Source: Paraburkholderia nodosa (lineage in GTDB: Bacteria; Pseudomonadota; Gammaproteobacteria; Burkholderiales; Burkholderiaceae). Taken from it: 64,000 nt of DNA. The position numbers and the translations under genes are program-made. The notes below the pieces were generated by a model. That model was not told the DNA's origin, ran no database searches, and saw nothing but the letters and a program-made list of their open reading frames with translations. Positions 35,701-43,270 of the stretch are shown here, in pieces. The stretch spans positions 81,470-145,469 of the forward strand of contig NZ_MCNV01000021.1 in assembly GCF_001718195.1 (NCBI RefSeq), in the 5' to 3' direction. Position 1 is the first letter of the stretch, and every line of letters begins with the position of its first letter.

Positions 35701-38700
35701 GCCATCCCAATCTGCGTCCGAAGGAGTTCGTGCAGCAGTTGCGCGACGTGACGGCCGCCAATGAGTCGGCCCTCATCTTCGACGAGGTCGTGACGGGCTT
35801 TCGCGTCCACCCGGCCGGCATGCAAGGCCTGTGGGGCATCCAGGGCGACATGGCGACCTACGGCAAGGTGGTCGGCGGCGGCCTGCCCATCGGCGTGCTC
35901 GCCGGCACCACGCAGTACATGGACGCACTCGACGGTGGTCAGTGGCAATTCGGCGATGCTTCGGTACCCGAAGTTCCGCCGACGTTCTTCGCAGGCACGT
36001 TCGTGCGCCATCCCGTCGTGCTGGCTGCAATGAAGGCCGTCCTCCTGCACCTCAAGGAAGCGGGCCCGGCGCTGCAGGAAGGGCTCGGCGAACGCATGGC
36101 CGGCCTCGTGCAGCGCGTCAACGCGCATCTGGAGAAGGTCGGCATCGCTACGCGGGCCGAATCCTTCTCGAGCTGGTTCTATGTGAATCTCGCGGGCGAA
36201 GACCGCCTCGGCAGCCTCTTCTATCCGTATATGCGCTACCTCGGCGTGCATATCATGGAGGGCTTCCCCTGCTTCCTGACGACGAGCCATTCGGACGAGG
36301 ACATCCGCAAGATCGGCGACGCCTTCATCGCGAGCATCGATGCGCTCCAGCGCGTCGGCATTCTCGGCGGCGCGCAGGACACCGCGGCGCTGACGCAGGT
36401 CGAACCGGCGCTCAGGCAATCGGCGCTCACCGAGCCGCAGAAGGAAATCTGGATGTCGGCCCAGCAGGGTCACGAAGCCTCGCTCGCGTTCAATGAGTCG
36501 TTCACGCTCGAACTCAATGGCAAGCTGAACGAGGCCGCGTTCGAACGGGCCTTCGCCGCGACGGTTGCCCGCCACGATGCGCTGCGCGTGCACTTCTCGC
36601 GCGTCGGCGACAGGATGTTCGCGGAACCGACGACGACCGTGCCGCTGGTCCCGATCGACCTTTCCACTCACGCCGATCCGGCGGGCGAGCTCAAGGCCAT
36701 CATCGACGCGGAAGCCCGCGAGGTCTTCGACCTGACCCGAGGCCCGCTCGCGCGCGCCGCACTGGTTCGCCTCGAAGCGCAGAAGTGGGCGTTCGTGTTC
36801 ACGGCGCATCACATCGTCTGCGACGGCTGGTCGATCAACATCATCCTGCGCGATCTGGCTGCGCTCTACGCCGCAGAAGTCTGGGGCACGCAGCCGGAAC
36901 TCGACGAGGTGCAGAGCTTCCTCGCCTTCGCCAAGGCGCAGGACGAAATCGGCGTCGACAAGGAAACGCGCGAGTTCTGGATGAACGTCCATCGCGTCCC
37001 GGCGCCGCAACCCGATTTGCCTGGCGACCGGCCGCGTCCGGAACGCAAGAGCTTCAACGGCGCATCGACGACCCGCCATCTGGGAGCCGATCTTCTCAAG
37101 CAGGTGAAGACCGCTTCCTCGAAGCAGGGCTGCTCGCTGTTCGCCACGCTGTTCGGCGCGGCCCAGGTGCTGTTCGGCCGGCTGTCCGGCAATGACGACG
37201 TGGTGATCGCCGCGCCGATGGCTGGCCAGTCGCAAGCGGGCGAAGCGCTGCTGGTCGGGCACTGCGTGAACTTCCTGCCGCTGCGCGTGAAGTTCGACCG
37301 CGAGAAGCCTTTCGCCACGCACATGAAGGCGGTGCGCGATCACCTCTACGACGCAGGCGACCGCCAGAACTATACCTACGGCGCACTCGTGCGCGATCTC
37401 GGCATCAAGCGCGATCTCAACCGGCTGCCGCTGACCGATCTACAGTTCAACCTGGAAAAGGTCGACGGCGAACTCGACATGGCAGGCGTCACCACGCACT
37501 TCGCGCCGAACGCGAAGGCCTACAGCAACTTCGATCTGTTCCTGAACGTAATCGAATCGGCCCAGGGTCTGCGGCTCGATTGCGACTTCAGCACCGACGT
37601 CTATGACGAAACGACGATCCAGCGCTGGCTCGGCTACTACGAAACCTTGCTGACGGCGATCGCCCGCGATGCCGAAACGCCAGTCGCAGCCCTGCCGCTC
37701 TTGAGCGATGCGGAAATCCACCATCTGCGTGACGAGCTGAACGCTTCCCAGCGCGACTACGATCTCTCGCAGACGACGCCGGCGCTGATCGCCGCGCAGG
37801 CCTGGCAGGCTCCCGATACGACGGCCGTGTCGGACGACTCGACGAGCCTCACCTACGGCGAACTCGATGCGCGCGCCAGCCAGATCGCCCGCCGGCTCAT
37901 GGCGGCGGGTATCGCCTCAGGCTCACGCATCGCCCTCGCGATGGAACGCAGCGCCATGGTCGTGGCCGCCATGATCGGCGTGTGGCGCGCGGGCTGCGCC
38001 TACGTGCCGCTCGACATGACGATGCCGCCTGCACGCCTGCGCCAGATTCTCGATGGCGCTGGCATCGCCGCGATCCTCAGCGATGAGCAAAGTCTCACGG
38101 TGCTGGAACCGGGCGCGCATCGCGTGCTGGACGTGGAGGCGCTCCTCGCGCAGGACGATGACGAGACTGTGGCGCTGCCCGCCGTAACGGACGCGGATTC
38201 GGCCTACGTGATCTTCACGTCGGGCTCGACGGGTCAGCCCAAGGGCGTGGAGATCGGCCATCGCGCGCTGAGCAACTTCCTGCTCTCGATGGCGCACGCG
38301 CCGGGCTTTACGGTCAGGGACACCATCGTCGCGGTGACGACGTTCTCCTTCGATATCTCGGGTCTCGAGCTGTTCCTGCCGCTCATCGCCGGCGGGCGGA
38401 CCTTCATCGCCGGCCACGCGGAAGTGCGCACCGGTTTCGAACTGGTGAGCCGCCTGAAGGAAGAAGCCGCCACTGTTCTCCAGGCGACACCTTCGCTGTG
38501 GCGCATGCTGCTCGAGGCCGGCTTCAAGGCGCCGAAGGGCTTCAAGATCCTGTGCGGCGGTGAGCCGTTGCCGCGTGACCTCGCCGACGACCTGCTCGCG
38601 ACCGGCGCGGAGGTGTGGAACCTTTATGGCCCGACCGAGACGACGATCTGGTCCTCCGCCTCGCGTGTCGTTGCGAACGCACCGGTGGTGATCGGCGCGC

Positions 38701-39671
38701 CGCTCGCCAATACCGACCTGCACGTCCTGACCGACGACCTGCATCTGGCGCCCGAAGGCGTGAGCGGCGAACTGTGGATTGGCGGTGAAGGCCTGGCGAA
38801 GGGCTATTTCAACCGCCCCGACCTGACCGATGCCGCCTTCAAGTCGGTTGCCATCGAAGGCGCCGCGCCGCGCCGGCTCTACCGTACCGGCGATCTCGCG
38901 AAGCGGCTCGCCGACGGCTCGCTCCAGCACCTGGGCCGTCGCGACCAGCAGATCAAGCTGCGCGGCTTCCGCATCGAGATCGAGGATATCGAGGCCACCC
39001 TGCGCAAGGCTCCCGGTGTTGCCGCAGCCGCCGTCGCCCTGCATACCGTGGCCGACAGCGCGCGCCTCGTGGGCTACCTGGCTGGCGCTGGCTCCGACAA
39101 ACCGGATCAGAGCGCCGTCGCAGCGCATGTCGCTGTTCAACTGCCGTCCTACATGGTGCCGACGCTGTGGATGACGCTCGACGCGCTGCCTCAGACCGGC
39201 AACGGCAAGCTCGACCGCAAGGCCCTGCCCGTGCCGACGGCGGACATGGTGGCCGCGCCGGTGCGCCAGCCGCACGCCGCGCTCAAGGTCGTGCCGCAAG
39301 CGCCGGTGCCGATCGAACCGGCGGCGCGCGAGGCCGCGCAAATCGTGGTCGCCGCAGCCGAACCCGCGGCCATGACGCCGACACAGGCCACCATCGCCGC
39401 GATCTGGGGCGAGGTGCTCGGCCTGCAGCAGGTGGGCATCGACCAGAAGTTCTTCAGCCTCGGTGCAGACAGCCTGCAGCTGTTCCGCATCGTTGCGCGG
39501 ATGAACGAGCGCGGGCTCGGCGTGGATGCGCGTCAGCTCATGAAGAACGTCACGATCGAGCAGCTGGCCGCGAGCCTTGACGGCACGCAGACGGACGAGC
39601 CGGTCGAGGCGCCCGCGGCGGCGCGGCCGTCGATCCTCAACTTCAAGCGCAGGATTGCCGAGGGAGCCTGA
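29778..39671 (+). CDS. Hybrid NRPS-PKS with internal aminotransferase (A-PCP-KS-AT-ACP-AMT-C-A-PCP)
   Basis: A 3297-residue assembly-line protein. Approximate order: A1 1-510 (YTSGSTGKPKG); PCP 540-600 (FFDLGLRSLDL); KS 618-1055 (TACSTS, HGTATPLGDP, NVGHLDAAAG); AT 1145-1440 (GHSVG; HAFH, malonyl-type); ACP 1530-1600 (LGYDSL); Ala/Pro-rich linker 1615-1735; class III aminotransferase 1750-2190 (DEVVTGF, PLP-Lys in YGKVVGGG); C 2215-2640 (HHIVCDG intact); A2 2650-3150 (FTSGSTGQPKG); PCP 3195-3260 (LGADSL). Manual ten-residue codes: A1 DALWLGGTFK, near the valine type; A2 DILQLGLIWK, glycine type. Predicted chain: branched aliphatic starter, malonate extension, beta-keto transamination, glycine. 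No KR domain. The layout recalls mycosubtilin/iturin lines. The C-TE gene starts 3 nt downstream. Confidence 0.95.
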   Translation: MSHRDGLSGVLPGGTDHVPGVAARFDVVCAEFGNHLAVIDATGEEDYAALGERSARLATVLHEMGLEPGERCAIMVARSRDTLALMLAILRLGAVYVPLDRAYPKTQLDFIVSDCSPKLIIAEAAALASVGELNGVCVDLEHVVAAAEAAEPAPLYASARDDAAYVMYTSGSTGKPKGVIVPQRAILRLVQGQTFTDLSPHTRFLNLAPLAFDASTLEIWGPLLNGGCAAIINEVQPSLDTIASEIARLGVTSAWFTAGLFNALADYRLEAFLPLKEALTGGDVLSPVHVRKVMEAHPGLQIINGYGPTENTTFTCCYRIPRDGEALAHGDAIPIGYAIAGTSAYIVDDKLMSVADGEVGELVTGGDGVALGYLNRPELTAEKFVDDVFAPGMKLYRTGDLVRRRADGAIEFLGRNDRQIKIAGKRIELDEIEHALRVAPGVADAAVAAFDGRMGKAIAGFVKADAADADVLLKEIRAYLKSALPDYMMPSELRVLPDFPLTPNGKINRKALLAEIDTQSEASAAPTPMDDDIADKLASVFEGLLGKSVDRRANFFDLGLRSLDLMRAHAIIARDIAAKVALVDLFRHPNVEALAAQLRTTLPAAGKDAILQRRGVQGGAIAVVGMSGRFPGARNVSEFWANILAGRDCITHFDLAELEDSFDDKSRRDASYVKARPILADVDHFDAGFFGMLARESALTDPQQRLFLQIAWEAFEDAGYDPATIAGAVGVFAGTSMNTYFLKHILTDRAVIDEFTSQFQIGEYQKLVGAGDFVATRTAYKLGLTGPAISVQTACSTSLTAISLAVENLRAGRCDMALAGGVSITFPQKRGYFYEEGGMGAPDGVCRPFDADAKGTVFGSGAGVVLLKRLEDAIADEDPIYAVIRGVGINNDGSDKVGFTAPSVDAQARAIAIAHAEAGIDPASIGYIEAHGTATPLGDPIEFAGLVQAFRLGGAEGGQFCALGSAKANVGHLDAAAGVTGFIAASLALRNRTLPPLTHFRSPNPGIDLASSPFFFNTAERPWAEGATPRRAGVSSLGVGGTNVHVVLEEAPSRTAPGEQSEQLQILPVSARSAAALERAKANLATHLANHPEIALADVAATLQTGRRDFAHRAVVVAESVEQAQAKLQKGAIEAQAPLATPAVVFMFPGQGAQYPGMGAALYRTEPVYREWIDRGAEALAPHLGLDIRTLLLSEAPEGDDTPHPIRSTIYAQPALFLVEYALAQLWISRGIKPAAMIGHSVGELVAACVAEAIAFEDALCLIAQRGALMQSAEPGAMLVVRLSEAELSAMLPADVDLAAINAPTLSVVAGPFAAIEACEATLKARDIEHRRLHTSHAFHSRMMSGVVDDLAKVANSLSFARPKIPYVSSVTGQWAAMDQPVSGAYWASHCRNVVRFSDALATVTAEGKPLLLEIGPGRTLSTFVLQGLPKDRHQGAIASLPDFATCERELAVLAEATGRLWLNGVKPNWKTLLAETGRRVSLPTYPFEPERHWIDAPATASSGQPTTIAPAIAAQASSEALNDMPQIAMTQTVQIDRKPRLIAELASLLAEMSGEAPDTSSPDVTFWDLGYDSLFMGQVSRQLRRRYDVTISFRQIMSDYPTLPALAQFLDGAMPPDPEVPAEAAPVAAPVAAPAAVQAAAAPVAIAAAPVAVQMAAAPATGDLQSVIREQLAAMQSVMARQLEVLQGAPLAVPQPAAAQIAVPAAAAAPAPAAAPAHSAGPEIKFEENRPSRFTAYKPGAAHSAQMTDAQKAFITDLAARYSAKTATSKARTQSYRAVLADPRTASGFREEWKELVYPIVAQRSKGSKIWDVDGNEYIDVVNGYGQTAFGHTPDFVVAAVNAQLAEGFAIGPQSPLAGEVAQMFSEMTGHQRVTFCNTGSEAVMAAMRLARTVTGKDKVVCFDGDYHGQFDEVLVKPGSEAGVPRAFPLAPGIPQTSVGNMVVLPYARPESLEWIKANIDDIAAVLIEPVQSRHPNLRPKEFVQQLRDVTAANESALIFDEVVTGFRVHPAGMQGLWGIQGDMATYGKVVGGGLPIGVLAGTTQYMDALDGGQWQFGDASVPEVPPTFFAGTFVRHPVVLAAMKAVLLHLKEAGPALQEGLGERMAGLVQRVNAHLEKVGIATRAESFSSWFYVNLAGEDRLGSLFYPYMRYLGVHIMEGFPCFLTTSHSDEDIRKIGDAFIASIDALQRVGILGGAQDTAALTQVEPALRQSALTEPQKEIWMSAQQGHEASLAFNESFTLELNGKLNEAAFERAFAATVARHDALRVHFSRVGDRMFAEPTTTVPLVPIDLSTHADPAGELKAIIDAEAREVFDLTRGPLARAALVRLEAQKWAFVFTAHHIVCDGWSINIILRDLAALYAAEVWGTQPELDEVQSFLAFAKAQDEIGVDKETREFWMNVHRVPAPQPDLPGDRPRPERKSFNGASTTRHLGADLLKQVKTASSKQGCSLFATLFGAAQVLFGRLSGNDDVVIAAPMAGQSQAGEALLVGHCVNFLPLRVKFDREKPFATHMKAVRDHLYDAGDRQNYTYGALVRDLGIKRDLNRLPLTDLQFNLEKVDGELDMAGVTTHFAPNAKAYSNFDLFLNVIESAQGLRLDCDFSTDVYDETTIQRWLGYYETLLTAIARDAETPVAALPLLSDAEIHHLRDELNASQRDYDLSQTTPALIAAQAWQAPDTTAVSDDSTSLTYGELDARASQIARRLMAAGIASGSRIALAMERSAMVVAAMIGVWRAGCAYVPLDMTMPPARLRQILDGAGIAAILSDEQSLTVLEPGAHRVLDVEALLAQDDDETVALPAVTDADSAYVIFTSGSTGQPKGVEIGHRALSNFLLSMAHAPGFTVRDTIVAVTTFSFDISGLELFLPLIAGGRTFIAGHAEVRTGFELVSRLKEEAATVLQATPSLWRMLLEAGFKAPKGFKILCGGEPLPRDLADDLLATGAEVWNLYGPTETTIWSSASRVVANAPVVIGAPLANTDLHVLTDDLHLAPEGVSGELWIGGEGLAKGYFNRPDLTDAAFKSVAIEGAAPRRLYRTGDLAKRLADGSLQHLGRRDQQIKLRGFRIEIEDIEATLRKAPGVAAAAVALHTVADSARLVGYLAGAGSDKPDQSAVAAHVAVQLPSYMVPTLWMTLDALPQTGNGKLDRKALPVPTADMVAAPVRQPHAALKVVPQAPVPIEPAAREAAQIVVAAAEPAAMTPTQATIAAIWGEVLGLQQVGIDQKFFSLGADSLQLFRIVARMNERGLGVDARQLMKNVTIEQLAASLDGTQTDEPVEAPAAARPSILNFKRRIAEGA

Positions 39672-39674
39672 GCG

Positions 39675-41978
39675 ATGAACTCGATAGCCTTGAATATCGC
39701 ACCTGTGCAGGAGGTCGAGGCGGGCCACGCCCTGTTCCCGGCGACCGCCTGCCAGGTACGCTACTGGCACGAGCAGAAGGCGTCGCCTAAGGCCTCCGCG
39801 CTCAACATCGCCTTCCGGCTGCAATTGTCGGGGCCGCTCACTGCCGCGAGCATCGAACAGGTGCTCAGCGAACTGGTCGCGCGGCACGAGATCTTGCGCA
39901 CCGGCTTCCTGATGACGGGCGCGGGGCTGCGCCAGCAGGTCTGGAGCCGCGCCCCCTTCCGGCTCGCGGTGGTGGATCTCGGCGGTCTGGATGAACAAGC
40001 CGCGCTGGCCGAGGCCCAGCGCGTGGGTCAAGAGCAGGCACGCACGCCTTTCGACGTGTCATGCGCGTCATTCTTCCGGGCCGTGTGGTTGCCGAGGTCG
40101 AGCACCCAAGGCGAGTTGCAGCTGACCTTCCATTCGCTGGTGATGGACGGCTGGTCCTTCGCGATCCTCGTGCGCGAACTCGTCGAAGGACTCGAGGCGT
40201 TGCACGCGGGCCATGATCCCGAGTACGCGGACGTCGAGCTGCACCATGGCGATTACGCGCTATGGAAGGGTGAGTTCCTGGCCAGTGCGGCGATCGATCG
40301 CGCTCGCGTCCATTGGCGCCAGGAGCTTAAAGGGTTCAGCCGCTTCGACGTAAAGGGCGACCGCCCCCGGCCGCCGGAGCGGCGCTTCCAGGGCGTCATT
40401 CGCTCGATTCTGTTGCCGGGCGACTTGAGCGAGCGTCTGATCACGGCAGCCAAGGCGCAAGGCGTGACGCTCTTCAGCGTGGCGGCCGCGGGCCTTGCGA
40501 TGTCGCTGCAAAAGACGACTGGGCAGCCCAAAGTCGCCATGGGCACGCAGATGTCGGTGCGCGATCAGCAGGAACTCGAAGGTGTAATCGGGCCGCTCAT
40601 CAACACGGTGATCCTGCGCCTCGATGTGACCCAGGGCAGCACGCTTGCCGATGTCACCGCACAGTGTGGCGCGAAGCTCAGCGACGCTATCGAGCATCTG
40701 CACGTGCCGTTCGAAGAGATGATGGAGATGGCCGGTGAAGTGTCGGATATGAACCGGCCGCCGCTATGCTCGGTCAACTTCGCTTTGCAGCAAAGCTTCG
40801 TCGGCATGGGCGATGAGGTCCGACGCCAGGATTTCGCCGCGACGACTTCGCCCTCCTTCAACGCGGGCGCGCTCTACGACCTCAACTTCTTCATGGTGCG
40901 GCGCCCGGAGGGCTGGCGCATCTCCTGTGAGGGCGACACCGACCTCTACGACATCGAGACGATCGACCGGCATCTGGCCCAATGGCGCGAGGTGCTGGAA
41001 ACCGCCGAAGTCATGCCGCAGCGAGCACTCGCGCCCGCCGCCGGAAACGACACGGCACAAGTCGCGGGGGGCGTGGGCGTGAGCGGTTTTATGAGCCGTG
41101 CGGAGCTGGAGGCGAAAGCGCACAACGTCGTGCGCTTCAACGAGGAGGGTTCGCAAACACCCGTCATCGTACTCAACAACATCGCGGTCCTGTATGAACT
41201 GGCCAAACAGGTCGGCGACGTGCGGCCCATCGTCGACGTTCCCATGGTGCCGAAGACGCCTCAGCCCAACTTCCCGTTGCGCGCTTTCGAGGACCTCGCC
41301 GCGGACGCCGTGCGACTCATCAGACTGATCCAGCCAAGCGGCCCTTATATTCTCATGGGCTACTGTGTGCTGGGCGCGATGGCGCTGGAGGCGGCTCACC
41401 AGTTGCGCCGCGAGGGCGAAACGGTGGAACTCGTCGTCCTCACCGACTCCTGGTGCCCGGGGTATCGGGAATCGATGCCCTGGTACGATCGCCTTTTGCG
41501 CAAAGTCCAGGTGCGTATGGACGACATTCCGCGCGACTACCGCCTTGCGAAGCGTGGCGAGATGTCCATGATTGCGTTCCTCCAGCAGTTTCGGACCGTT
41601 CGCTGGCTTCGTCTGACGCAGCTTGCGGTGAAGTTCGGCTTCCTGAAGAACGACAGCGCGAACAACATGATCGACGACAATCTCTGGTATGGCCGCAATA
41701 TCGGCTATCTGCGCGAGCAGCAGGTGCGATACCGTCCGAAGCCCTACGACGGCAATGTCCAGATCTTCCGCAGCGGTCAGGTGCTCAAGGGCCGCCTGTT
41801 TGCACACGACATGGGCTGGGGTGAAGTGATCAGCGGCAAACTGGTCGTCACCGAGGTTCCTGGCATGCACAACCAGATGTTCCGCGCGGCCGGCGCGGCG
41901 GTGATGGGCAAGCAACTGCTCGACCGCTTTGCCGAAACCGCGCACGACGAACAGGAAAACGCCCTTGAAGGGCCATGA
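39675..41978 (+). CDS. C-TE protein: condensation-like domain plus thioesterase, no carrier domain
   Basis: A 767-residue protein translated directly after the NRPS. Residues about 15-440 form a condensation-type domain (LFPATACQVRYWHEQKASPK, ARHEILRTGF). The HHxxxDG motif reads HSLVMDG, with Ser154 at the catalytic His position. Residues about 490-755 are an alpha/beta-hydrolase thioesterase (LIQPSGPYILMGYCVLGAMA). The nucleophile elbow GxSxG is G-Y-C-V-L-G, placing Cys564 at the Ser position; Asp591 (LTDSW) and His732 (PGMHNQ) can complete a triad. No PCP lies between the domains and there is no A domain. It may release or cyclise the product, or dock a partner through an inactive C domain. 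Cytoplasmic. Confidence 0.9.
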   Translation: MNSIALNIAPVQEVEAGHALFPATACQVRYWHEQKASPKASALNIAFRLQLSGPLTAASIEQVLSELVARHEILRTGFLMTGAGLRQQVWSRAPFRLAVVDLGGLDEQAALAEAQRVGQEQARTPFDVSCASFFRAVWLPRSSTQGELQLTFHSLVMDGWSFAILVRELVEGLEALHAGHDPEYADVELHHGDYALWKGEFLASAAIDRARVHWRQELKGFSRFDVKGDRPRPPERRFQGVIRSILLPGDLSERLITAAKAQGVTLFSVAAAGLAMSLQKTTGQPKVAMGTQMSVRDQQELEGVIGPLINTVILRLDVTQGSTLADVTAQCGAKLSDAIEHLHVPFEEMMEMAGEVSDMNRPPLCSVNFALQQSFVGMGDEVRRQDFAATTSPSFNAGALYDLNFFMVRRPEGWRISCEGDTDLYDIETIDRHLAQWREVLETAEVMPQRALAPAAGNDTAQVAGGVGVSGFMSRAELEAKAHNVVRFNEEGSQTPVIVLNNIAVLYELAKQVGDVRPIVDVPMVPKTPQPNFPLRAFEDLAADAVRLIRLIQPSGPYILMGYCVLGAMALEAAHQLRREGETVELVVLTDSWCPGYRESMPWYDRLLRKVQVRMDDIPRDYRLAKRGEMSMIAFLQQFRTVRWLRLTQLAVKFGFLKNDSANNMIDDNLWYGRNIGYLREQQVRYRPKPYDGNVQIFRSGQVLKGRLFAHDMGWGEVISGKLVVTEVPGMHNQMFRAAGAAVMGKQLLDRFAETAHDEQENALEGP

Positions 41979-42009
41979 TCTCGGTGCGCCACGATAGGGT
42001 AAATGGCCT

Positions 42010-43155
42010 ATGTCCCGTTCGCGTAGGGTGTTGCTGGTCGCGCTGTTCGGCGTACTGTCCATCACCGGCCTTTTTGTCAGGTTAGCCGTTCCCGGCCTGT
42101 TTCGCCGTGTGCCGGTCGCCGTCGCCAGCGCGTCGGAGCCGCCGTCTGGAAGGGTGCGATTAGCCGTGCTTGGTGACTCCAATAGCCAGTCCTACCACGA
42201 CACGGTCATGTCGAGCGATCCGCACGCGCGAGGGGGCCAGTGGCGCGCGACCACGTGGCAGTGGACCGAGGTGCTCGCCCAGTTGCGGGGAGACCAGATC
42301 GACCAGGGCAAATGGGGCGTTTGGGGAACCGGCAAGTATCGGGCCATGGCCAGCGAAGCTTTGGGTGCGCTCGCCCGCACGCCTCCCAAAGAGGACTACC
42401 GTTATAACTTTGCGGTTAGCGGCGCGACCTGCAGCCAGTTGATGGGGCAATCGCAGCGCCAGGCGATCCGACTCGTCGATTTGATGGACATGGAACCGCA
42501 AGCCTGGCGAGGCGGCGTCGTACTGGTCCAGATTGGCGACAACGATCTCAGCAGCCACGAGCTTTTTGACGAGCTTTCCCGCGATCCCGATGCCGTGCGC
42601 CCCGCGAGCGCAATCAATGCCTGCATCAAGTCCATTGCCGAAGCCGTCGCGCTAATCCAAAAATATCACCCTGATACCTATGTCGTGCTTGTGACCGGGG
42701 GCAGCGACGCCGATTGGCCTGGCGAGTTCAACAGTTGGCAATCCGCCAGGGAGATTGCCAATATCGACGCCGGCATTGATCGTTTCAACAATGGCTTGCG
42801 CGCGCTCGCCGCGGCGAACCGCCATGTCCATGTTCTCGACGCTGGCTTGTGGTTCAGAAGCCTGTGGGGCAATCGCGATGATCATGGGCGCCCGAATTAC
42901 AAGACCGTGCATCTGGGGCCTGGCTGGGCAATCACCAATACCACTGGCGACGATCCGCACAACACCTACCTTTCAGACACTCATGCCGGCGTCGTCTGGA
43001 ATACCCTTTGGGCACAGTACCTTGTCACTTCACTGAACGCCGCTTTCGGGCTGCATATCAAACCGATCACGGACGCCGAGGTCGTCGATTTTCTCCGGCC
43101 AAGCTTCAGAGCCGCCGACACACCTTCGGCGACCAGGCAGGAAGCTGTCAACTAG
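42010..43155 (+). CDS. Exported SGNH-family hydrolase
   Basis: A 381-residue protein with a hydrophobic N-terminal segment (RRVLLVALFGVLSITGLFVR) acting as signal anchor or signal peptide. The SGNH blocks follow: AVLGDSNSQSYHD (Ser57 in GDS), AVSGATCSQL (Gly block), VLVQIGDNDLSSHEL (Asn block) and SDTHAGVVWN (Asp323, His325). Such enzymes are esterases, deacylases or O-acyltransferase partners acting on glycans or small molecules in the periplasm. It starts 31 nt after the C-TE gene and probably shares its transcript. An extracytoplasmic role on the polysaccharide or on the exported NRPS product is inferred. Confidence 0.85.
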   Translation: MSRSRRVLLVALFGVLSITGLFVRLAVPGLFRRVPVAVASASEPPSGRVRLAVLGDSNSQSYHDTVMSSDPHARGGQWRATTWQWTEVLAQLRGDQIDQGKWGVWGTGKYRAMASEALGALARTPPKEDYRYNFAVSGATCSQLMGQSQRQAIRLVDLMDMEPQAWRGGVVLVQIGDNDLSSHELFDELSRDPDAVRPASAINACIKSIAEAVALIQKYHPDTYVVLVTGGSDADWPGEFNSWQSAREIANIDAGIDRFNNGLRALAAANRHVHVLDAGLWFRSLWGNRDDHGRPNYKTVHLGPGWAITNTTGDDPHNTYLSDTHAGVVWNTLWAQYLVTSLNAAFGLHIKPITDAEVVDFLRPSFRAADTPSATRQEAVN

Positions 43156-43270
43156 ACCGCTCATCGCGGGTAAACGCCCTAAACCGGTCTGAATGTTCGT
43201 CAACGCACATCTGGCCCACAGACGCGATAGTAGCCTGCAAGCAATACCCTCTAACCTGCAAAGGTGTGCC

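Noticed and set aside
34851..37343. 830-codon minus-strand frame
   Set aside because: Antisense shadow of the aminotransferase and C-domain region for the same reason.
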